Part shown: positions 16,655 to 21,831 of the stretch, in pieces | Position numbering within the stretch: the first letter of the stretch is position 1 | How the letters are laid out: each line of letters opens with the position of its first letter | Notes under the pieces: generated by a model | Database searches by the model: none | Seen by the model: only the letters and a program-made list of their open reading frames with translations | What the model was told of the DNA's origin: nothing | From: Clostridiales bacterium | GTDB taxonomy: Bacteria > Bacillota > Clostridia > Caldicoprobacterales > UBA3941 | NCBI GenBank assembly: GCA_012522165.1 | Contig: JAAYKZ010000068.1 | Location: forward strand, 1 to 21,831 | Reading direction: 5' to 3' | Length of the DNA: 21,831 bases | Position numbers and translations under genes: made by a program

Positions 16655-16707
16655 GACGAATTATGGCGTAAAATATATTTATAGCCATTTAGGAGGTAGT
16701 TTTATCG

Positions 16708-16926
16708 ATGGAGCATATTATTAATGATTATGTTTGTATCCTCGCTCAGGAGGATGGAGTTAGTATTATAGGTCTGACTAGAGGAAAGGATACAAAGTTT
16801 CATCATACTGAAAAACTGGATAAAGGAGAGGCTATGATAGCACAGTTTACAGAGAATACCTCTGCAATAAAAGTGAGGGGTAAAGCTATAATATACACTA
16901 AACATGGTGAGATTAGAACTGGATAA
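16708..16926 (+). CDS. mtrB: Trp RNA-binding attenuation protein (TRAP)
   Basis: 72 residues, family-normal. TRAP forms a ring of 11 subunits that, when loaded with tryptophan, wraps RNA carrying a series of GAG/UAG triplets and so attenuates trp operon transcription and blocks translation of tryptophan genes. The match to the Bacillus protein is unmistakable: EDGVSIIGLTRGKDTKFHH, EKLDKGE, IAQFTENTSAIKVRGKAII. RNA-contact residues K37, K56 and R58 of Bacillus correspond to K36, K55 and R57 here, and the tryptophan-pocket threonines and the Gln (T24, T29, Q46, T48, T51) are kept. ATG 16708 has AGGAGG at 16691-16696, with rather long spacing of 11. In Bacillus it follows mtrA (folE); here it heads pfkA-pyk and no trp, folate or anti-TRAP gene is present. 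Confidence 0.95.
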   Translation: MEHIINDYVCILAQEDGVSIIGLTRGKDTKFHHTEKLDKGEAMIAQFTENTSAIKVRGKAIIYTKHGEIRTG

Positions 16927-16938
16927 CCATGTTTTATG

Positions 16939-16948
16939 AGCCTAGGCT
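16939..16948. repeat. Perfect 10-base palindrome between mtrB and pfkA
   Basis: AGCCTAGGCT is perfectly self-complementary and lies 13 bases after the mtrB stop in the 74-base gap before pfkA. With no loop it is a poor RNA hairpin and no U-run follows; it may be a protein site or chance. Confidence 0.35.
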
Positions 16949-17000
16949 ATACTTATGAAGAACGGAAATTAGATATATAATTGTAGGAGGTTTGTTAAAG

Positions 17001-17960
17001 ATGAAAACAATTGGAGTATTAACCAGCGGAGGGGACGCACCAGGAATGAATGCTGCTATAAGAGCAGTAGTTCGAACAGCTATATATAATGATATGAAAG
17101 TCTTGGGAATACGTAGAGGATACAATGGACTTATATACGGCGATCTTCGTGAGATGAATATTGCCTCAGTAGGAGATATAATTCATAGGGGCGGAACAAT
17201 ATTGCATACTAACCGTTCTGATGAGTTTAAGACTCCAGAAGGTATGAAAAAAGCGAAAAATATTATTGAAATATTTGGAATTGAAGGGGTAGTTGTATTA
17301 GGTGGAGACGGTACATTTAGGGGAGCATTGGACCTAAGTCGTATGGGAATACCTACTATTGGAATTCCATGTACTATAGATAACGACATTAATTGTACTG
17401 ATTATACCATTGGTTTTGATACTGCCACAAACACAGTAGTGGACGCCATAAATAAAATTAGGGATACTGTAACCTCTCATCAAAGGGCAAATGTTATTGA
17501 AGTTATGGGTAGAGGTAGGGGTGACATTGCTCTTTATACTGGTGTAGCTGGAGGAGCGGAGCATATCATTATGCCTGAAGTTCCATTTGATATAAATGAC
17601 TTATGTAAGCGGCTTATTCAAGGCAAGGACAGGGGCAAACGTTCCCATATAATTATGTTGGCTGAAAGCATGTTTGATGTCAATGAGTTATGTAAAGAAA
17701 TTGAAGATAAGACAGGCATTGAAACTAGAGCTACGGTACTAGGACACATTCAAAGAGGTGGTAGTCCTACTGTAGCCGACAGAATTCTGGCAAGTAGAAT
17801 GGGCTATCATGCTGTGAAGCTCTTAAAAGAGGGAATTGGTAATAGATTAGTATGTATACGAAATAACCAAATAACTGATTGTGATATTGAAGAAGGTTTA
17901 GCAATGCAAAAGGAATTTGATCAAGAGCTTTATGAAATATCAAAGGTATTGTCAATATAA
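17001..17960 (+). CDS. pfkA: ATP-dependent 6-phosphofructokinase
   Basis: 319 residues from ATG 17001, exactly the canonical bacterial length; AGGAGG at 16985-16990 lies 10 bases upstream, and an in-frame TTG at 16992 is too near that site to be used. It converts fructose-6-phosphate and ATP to fructose-1,6-bisphosphate. Seen: GVLTSGGDAPGMNAAIRA (5-22), VVLGGDGTFRGA (about 98-109), PCTIDNDI with catalytic Asp about 127, TSHQR, IEVMGR (F6P binding), GGAEHIIMPE and LGHIQRGGSPTVADR. Gly in PGTIDNDI is Cys here, a variant I associate with clostridial enzymes. MGRGRGDIAL replaces the more usual MGRHAGDIAL. Twelve bases before pyk, so one transcript; its product activates HprK and, in many bacteria, pyruvate kinase. 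Confidence 0.98.
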   Translation: MKTIGVLTSGGDAPGMNAAIRAVVRTAIYNDMKVLGIRRGYNGLIYGDLREMNIASVGDIIHRGGTILHTNRSDEFKTPEGMKKAKNIIEIFGIEGVVVLGGDGTFRGALDLSRMGIPTIGIPCTIDNDINCTDYTIGFDTATNTVVDAINKIRDTVTSHQRANVIEVMGRGRGDIALYTGVAGGAEHIIMPEVPFDINDLCKRLIQGKDRGKRSHIIMLAESMFDVNELCKEIEDKTGIETRATVLGHIQRGGSPTVADRILASRMGYHAVKLLKEGIGNRLVCIRNNQITDCDIEEGLAMQKEFDQELYEISKVLSI

Positions 17961-17972
17961 GTGGAGGCAAAA

Positions 17973-19727
17973 ATGAGGAAAACCAAGATTATATGTACTA
18001 TAGGGCCAGCAAGTGAAGATCCGAAAATATTGAAAAGTCTGTTAGAAAACGGAGCTAATGTTATCCGATTAAACTTCTCCCATGGAAATCATGAGGAACA
18101 TGGAAGACGTATTGCTCTAGTTAAAGAAATTAGAGAGGCCTTAGATCTTCCAGTTGCTATTCTTCTAGATACCAAAGGTCCGGAGATTCGTATAGGCAAA
18201 TTTAGGGAAGGAAAAGTTCAACTGACTGAAGGACAAAAGTTTATTTTAACAACAGAAGATATTGAAGGCGATGAAACTATAGTATCGGTTCTTTTTGAAG
18301 AAATAACTAAAGACGTTCATAAGGGTGCTACAATTTTATTAGATGATGGTTTAGTTGAGCTATTGGTAGAGGATATTACTGAAAATGAAGTACATTGTAA
18401 AGTTATTAACGGTGGCACCTTAGGAAGTGGCAAAGGTGTTAATATTCCTGGAATTTCTACAAGCTTGCCTGCTATTACACTTAAAGATATTGAGGATATT
18501 AAATTTGGTATAGAACAAGGTGTAGACTATATAGCAGCATCCTTTGTTAGAAAACCTGCTGACGTTTTAGCTATTAGGGAAGTTTTAGAGGAAAATAAGG
18601 GCAACGAAATTAAGGTTATTGCAAAAATTGAAAATCAAGAGGGTTTGGAGAATATTGATGATATAATAAAGGTATCGGATGGCATTATGATTGCTAGAGG
18701 AGATCTGGGAGTAGAGATTCCAACTGAGGATGTACCGGTTGCCCAAAAGAATATAATAAAGAAATGCTTAGAAGCAAGTAAACCTGTTATAATTGCAACA
18801 CAGATGTTAGACTCCATGATTAGAAATCCTAGACCAACCAGGGCAGAGACTAGTGATGTTGCTAATGCTATATACGATGGCACTGATGCCATAATGTTAT
18901 CAGGGGAAACTGCTATTGGAAAATATCCACTTGAGGCTCTCCGTACCATGGCTAGAATAGCGGAACGTGTAGAAAATAGCATTGATTACATAGCTGCCTT
19001 TGAGAAGCGGATAGTAGGGCAAGAGGCAACTGTGACAAACTCCATTAGCCATGCAACATGTGCTATTGCCCATGATCTTAGTGCCAAAGCAATTATTACT
19101 GCTACAAGAACAGGCCATACTGCAAGAATGGTATCTAAATATCGTCCTGCTTCTCCTATTATTGCAACAACAACCAGTGATGCAACCTACAGGGAACTTT
19201 CACTGGTATGGGGAGTGCGCCCCTATATTTCACCTGATATGGATAATACTGATGAAATGATTGAAAAATCAGTAGAGATTGCTACTAAAACTGGGTTAGT
19301 AAAGCCAGGAGATGTAGTAGTTATAACTGCAGGAGTTCCAGTAGGAATAAGTGGATTAACCAATTTAATAAAGGTAAATGTAATAGGGGATATATTAGCT
19401 AAAGGCACTGGTATTGGAACTCGTTCTACTTATGGTAAGGTTTGTGTTATAAGCAATGTTATGGACGCTAGGGAGAAATTCCAAGAAGGAGATATTATTG
19501 TTGCTAAATCAACTGATAATTCACTGTTGCCATTTATAAAGAAGGCAACCGCCATTATTACAGAAGAGGGTGGAGTAACTTCTCATGCTGCCATAGTAGG
19601 TCTTTCCTTAGAAATACCAACTATAGTTGGTGCCAAAGAAATTACTGAGATGCTCTATGATGGAATGTGTGTTACCATAGATCCTATCAAGGGCTTTGTA
19701 TATAATGGTAAATCCAAGGTTGTTTAG
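17973..19727 (+). CDS. pyk: Pyruvate kinase with C-terminal PEP-utilising domain
   Basis: 584 residues from ATG 17973, preceded by GTGGAGG (17961-17967); that GTG is in frame but is part of the binding site. It makes pyruvate and ATP from phosphoenolpyruvate and ADP. Seen: TKIICTIGPAS, NVIRLNFSHG (R and N of the active site), LLDTKGPEIR, IAKIENQEG with the catalytic Lys, IARGDLGVEIP, ATQMLDSMI, PTRAETSDVANAI and MLSGETAIGKYP. About 110 extra residues follow the allosteric domain (after about 475) and carry TEEGGVTSHAAIVG, the swivelling PEP-utilising domain found in Bacillus-type pyruvate kinases. It continues the pfkA transcript; the next start lies 14 bases downstream. Confidence 0.98.
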   Translation: MRKTKIICTIGPASEDPKILKSLLENGANVIRLNFSHGNHEEHGRRIALVKEIREALDLPVAILLDTKGPEIRIGKFREGKVQLTEGQKFILTTEDIEGDETIVSVLFEEITKDVHKGATILLDDGLVELLVEDITENEVHCKVINGGTLGSGKGVNIPGISTSLPAITLKDIEDIKFGIEQGVDYIAASFVRKPADVLAIREVLEENKGNEIKVIAKIENQEGLENIDDIIKVSDGIMIARGDLGVEIPTEDVPVAQKNIIKKCLEASKPVIIATQMLDSMIRNPRPTRAETSDVANAIYDGTDAIMLSGETAIGKYPLEALRTMARIAERVENSIDYIAAFEKRIVGQEATVTNSISHATCAIAHDLSAKAIITATRTGHTARMVSKYRPASPIIATTTSDATYRELSLVWGVRPYISPDMDNTDEMIEKSVEIATKTGLVKPGDVVVITAGVPVGISGLTNLIKVNVIGDILAKGTGIGTRSTYGKVCVISNVMDAREKFQEGDIIVAKSTDNSLLPFIKKATAIITEEGGVTSHAAIVGLSLEIPTIVGAKEITEMLYDGMCVTIDPIKGFVYNGKSKVV

Positions 19728-19741
19728 GAGATGATTAGGTA

Positions 19742-20164
19742 GTGACGGTGGATACTAGAATACGGGTGAGGTATAAAGAAACAGATCAGATGGGAGTTGT
19801 TCATCACTCAAACTATTATGTTTGGTTTGAAGTGGCTAGAACTGAATACTTACGAAAACAGGGTATTAGTTATAGTGAAATGGAAAAAAGGGGAATAATG
19901 CTCCCCTTAACGGAAACCCATTGCAAGTATTTGCAAGGAGCTAAATATGACGATTTGGTTATTGTAAGAACATATATGTCTAGGTTTTCTGGAGCCCGTA
20001 TTACCATGGAATATGATGTATTTCGTGAAAGTGATAATTGCCTATTGGCCAAAGGTAAAACTGTCCATGCCATAACCGATAATAATTTAAAGCCCATAAA
20101 TATTCGTAAAGTGGACCCTAAGCTATATGAATTATTTATAAGATGCGTTACTGACAAAAACTGA
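19742..20164 (+). CDS. Hotdog-fold acyl-CoA thioesterase, YbgC/FadM type
   Basis: 140 residues. Single hotdog domain with the YbgC-type active-site stretch RYKETDQMGVVHHSNYYVWFE (about 9-29), whose Asp is the catalytic residue, followed by ARTEYLRKQGISY. Such enzymes hydrolyse short- or long-chain acyl-CoA (or acyl-ACP) thioesters in the cytoplasm; the substrate is not readable. Two GTG starts are in frame, 19742 and 19748; AGGAG at 19726-19730 overlaps the pyk stop and fits the first at a spacing of 11 bases, but the second cannot be excluded. Last gene of the mtrB-pfkA-pyk unit, closed by a strong terminator. Confidence 0.88.
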   Translation: MTVDTRIRVRYKETDQMGVVHHSNYYVWFEVARTEYLRKQGISYSEMEKRGIMLPLTETHCKYLQGAKYDDLVIVRTYMSRFSGARITMEYDVFRESDNCLLAKGKTVHAITDNNLKPINIRKVDPKLYELFIRCVTDKN

Positions 20165-20197
20165 ACTAAAATGGACTAATAATTTATAGATTTATAA

Positions 20198-20241
20198 AAA
20201 ATAAAATAGCCAAGGAACAACTCCTTAGCTATTTTATTTTT
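20198..20241. terminator. Strong rho-independent terminator after the thioesterase gene
   Basis: A 19-base stem with one mismatch: AAAATAAAATAGCCAAGGA (20198-20216) against TCCTTAGCTATTTTATTTT (20222-20240), loop ACAAC. Runs of A before and T after could let it work in both directions, though only + strand genes are seen nearby. Confidence 0.92.
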
Positions 20242-20307
20242 GTGGTTAATATAATTTAAACTAGTGTATTTGTTGGTCTTATAATCATTAGGAATAGAAA
20301 CAACGGT

Positions 20308-20336
20308 TTGAGGAACTTTACATGTGATGATATAAA
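20308..20336 (+). promoter_or_regulatory. Probable promoter of the rlmD-like gene
   Basis: TTGAGG (20308-20313), 17-base spacer, TATAAA (20331-20336, 5 of 6). Transcription would begin near 20343, just before the GGGAGG binding site at 20355-20360. The remainder of the gap 20242-20307 shows nothing else. Confidence 0.55.
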
Positions 20337-20367
20337 ATTCTTAAATCTATTCATGGGAGGAAGTAGT

Positions 20368-20454
20368 TTGCAGCAAATACCGGTCATAAAAAATCAAGAA
20401 TATGAATTAGAAATAGATAACTTAGGGATGAATGGTGAAGGTATAGTAGGATAG
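20368..20454 (+). pseudogene. 5' fragment of the rlmD-like gene (start of TRAM domain), cut by a frameshift
   Basis: A TTG at 20368, seven bases after GGGAGG (20355-20360), opens a frame coding QQIPVIKNQEYELEIDNLG then MNGEGIVG before TAG at 20452-20454. This is the expected start of a TRAM RNA-binding domain (IDNLG.NGEGI). The next residues of the domain, IEGFTMFVPGALAGEKI, continue from 20451 in the neighbouring frame, so exactly one base is missing after GTAGG at about 20450. Restoring it joins GEGIVG to IEGFTMFVPGA as in homologues. It is the true beginning of the gene below. Confidence 0.88.
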
Positions 20455-20465
20455 AAGGATTTACC

Positions 20466-21746
20466 ATGTTTGTGCCTGGAGCTTTGGCTGGCGAAAAAAT
20501 AAGGATTAAGGCAGTCAAGGTGGGAAAATCCTATGGCTATGGGAAGTTATTAGAGATTATAGAGTCTTCTAGCCAAAGAGTTAAACCTAAGTGCCCACAT
20601 GCTGGAAGATGTGGTGGATGTCAACTGCAGCACATGTCTTATTCACTGCAGCTGGAATTTAAAAAACAATTGGTAAAGGATACTATTGAAAGAATTGGTG
20701 GATTAGAGAATATTTTAATCCATGACACCATTGGAATGGATAATCCTTGGCGTTATCGCAATAAAATGCAATTTCCTGTTGGGACCATAAAGGACAAGCT
20801 AGCTATCGGCTTTTACGCTCCCCGAAGCCATAATATTATTGATATGGATACATGCTATATTCAACATAGTATTAATGACGAGATTGTAAAAGTTATCCGT
20901 CAGTATATGAATGAATTTAATATTAGACCCTATGATGAGGTGGCTCATAAGGGAATTGTTAGGCATATAGTAAGTAAAGTTGGATTTGAAAGTGGAGAGG
21001 TAATGGCCATAATTGTTACAAATGGCCATTCTTTACCCCATAAGAATAAATTAATTAAGCTTCTTAGGGAGCAGATTCCTGGTCTAGTAAGTATAGTACA
21101 AAACAACAATCCGCATAAGACCAATGTTGTATTAGGCAAGGAGAATATTGTGCTATGGGGCAAAGATCATATTGTAGATTATATAGGAGATTTAAAATTT
21201 AAGATTTCTCCACTATCCTTTTATCAAATAAATCCTATTCAAACAGCTATACTTTATGATAAGGCAGTAGAGTATGCAAATTTAACTGGCAAGGAAGAGG
21301 TTATAGATGCATATTGTGGAATAGGAACTATTTCACTTTTTATGGCGCAAAAGGCGAAAAAAGTTTATGGAATAGAAATTGTACCCCAAGCTATAGAAGA
21401 TGCAAAGATTAACGCATTAGAAAACAATATCCATAATGCAGAGTTTATCGAAGGACAAGCTGAAGTTATTATACCTTCTATGGTGGAGAAAGGCCTAAAG
21501 ATTGATGTTGCGGTGGTGGATCCTCCAAGGAAAGGCTGTGATCCTAAACTCCTGGATGCACTAATACATGCCCAGCCTGAAAGGATAGTTTATGTATCTT
21601 GTAACCCTGCTACACTGGCCAGGGATTTAAGGTATCTATCAGATAGAGGGTACAAGGTGCAAGAAGTTCAGCCAGTAGATATGTTTCCTCAGACCGCCCA
21701 TGTGGAGTGCGTGGTAGAGATACAAAGAAGCGAATCGTCGAAATAG
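20466..21746 (+). CDS. rlmD: 23S rRNA (uracil-5-)-methyltransferase, RlmD/RumA family, truncated TRAM domain as read
   Basis: 426 residues from ATG 20466; with the 5' fragment the full product would be about 459, normal for the family. It transfers methyl from S-adenosylmethionine to C5 of a uracil in 23S rRNA. Seen: rest of the TRAM domain (MFVPGALAGEKIRIK, YGYGKLLEI), iron-sulfur cysteines CPHAGRCGGC plus DTCYIQHS, SAM-binding VIDAYCGIGTISLF and GIEIVPQAIEDAK, VVDPPRKGCDP, and the catalytic Cys in VYVSCNPATLARDL. Upstream of this ATG, AGAAGGA (20453-20459) happens to form a binding site directly after the TAG that ends the fragment, so reinitiation could make this shorter protein. Target U1939 versus U747 cannot be told apart, since Gram-positive members may do either or both. 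Confidence 0.92.
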   Translation: MFVPGALAGEKIRIKAVKVGKSYGYGKLLEIIESSSQRVKPKCPHAGRCGGCQLQHMSYSLQLEFKKQLVKDTIERIGGLENILIHDTIGMDNPWRYRNKMQFPVGTIKDKLAIGFYAPRSHNIIDMDTCYIQHSINDEIVKVIRQYMNEFNIRPYDEVAHKGIVRHIVSKVGFESGEVMAIIVTNGHSLPHKNKLIKLLREQIPGLVSIVQNNNPHKTNVVLGKENIVLWGKDHIVDYIGDLKFKISPLSFYQINPIQTAILYDKAVEYANLTGKEEVIDAYCGIGTISLFMAQKAKKVYGIEIVPQAIEDAKINALENNIHNAEFIEGQAEVIIPSMVEKGLKIDVAVVDPPRKGCDPKLLDALIHAQPERIVYVSCNPATLARDLRYLSDRGYKVQEVQPVDMFPQTAHVECVVEIQRSESSK

Positions 21747-21831
21747 CACATTTTACAAAGGTTACAGACTATTATCAGTTTACTAGAACCGGCCATGATT
21801 TTCGAAACAAGGTGCCAGTTTCGGAGCTAGA
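21747..21831. other. Unassigned 3' end of window
   Basis: The 85 bases after the methyltransferase gene show no terminator and no gene start I can support. There is a short inverted repeat, CGAAAC (21803-21808) and GTTTCG (21818-21823), with a 9-base loop and no U-run. One frame stays open to the edge but lacks a binding site. Confidence 0.4.

Noticed and set aside
16682..16713. TAG/GAG triplets around the mtrB binding site as a TRAP autoregulatory site
   Set aside because: Only about four to five triplets with irregular spacing (5, 0, 1 and 11 bases); TRAP needs many triplets spaced 2-3 bases apart.
20445..20455. Programmed -1 frameshift in the rlmD-like gene
   Set aside because: No slippery heptamer or downstream structure is evident and the family is not known for it; a missing base is simpler.
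21700..21831. Open frame running off the right edge
   Set aside because: No start with a binding site, it overlaps the end of the methyltransferase gene, and the product is not recognised; too short to support.

Overview
The window reads as the chromosome of a low-GC Gram-positive bacterium of the class Clostridia. It is AT-rich, its ribosome binding sites are strong (AGGAGG type), TTG and GTG starts are frequent, and the order uvrC - hprK - murB - PHP protein - rapZ - whiA - HPr-like - dnaE - pfkA - pyk is the classic clostridial housekeeping arrangement. Genus cannot be fixed from the sequence. All genes are on the + strand. I see no tRNA, rRNA, CRISPR array, insertion sequence or prophage, and no gene-free stretch longer than 300 bases.

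Layout. (1) 1-2369: the 3' part of a SEDS-family (FtsW/RodA) glycosyltransferase gene and its partner class B penicillin-binding protein. (2) 2394-2990: a solo niacin-type ECF substrate-binding protein with a perfect consensus promoter set inside palindromes, closed by a terminator. (3) 2995-13026: a long probable operon: uvrC, Cof-type HAD phosphatase, hprK, ROK glucokinase, an orphan membrane-anchored solute-binding protein, murB, PHP phosphoesterase, rapZ, whiA and an HPr/Crh-like gene, then a terminator. (4) dnaE. (5) 16627-20241: mtrB (TRAP), pfkA, pyk and a YbgC-type thioesterase, then a strong terminator. (6) 20308-21746: an RlmD-type rRNA methyltransferase. The last 85 bases hold nothing I can name.

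Themes. Cell-wall synthesis (SEDS/PBP, MurB) sits beside carbon-flow genes: HPr kinase, glucokinase, a Ser46 HPr-like protein, phosphofructokinase and pyruvate kinase. HPr kinase/phosphorylase is known to respond to fructose-1,6-bisphosphate, the product of PfkA, so sensor, target and source of the signal are all in one 13-kb stretch.

Most worth a second look: a TRAP (trp RNA-binding attenuation protein) gene at the head of the glycolytic unit, away from any trp or folate gene; an HPr paralogue with Asn at position 15 in place of the catalytic His but with Ser46 intact (Crh-like); whiA cut by one in-frame TGA; rlmD cut near its 5' end by a one-base frameshift; the absence of yvcK/glmR between rapZ and whiA; and the orphan solute-binding protein. 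The two broken genes are either sequence errors or real lesions, and the sequence alone cannot decide. I found no clearly novel multi-gene system.
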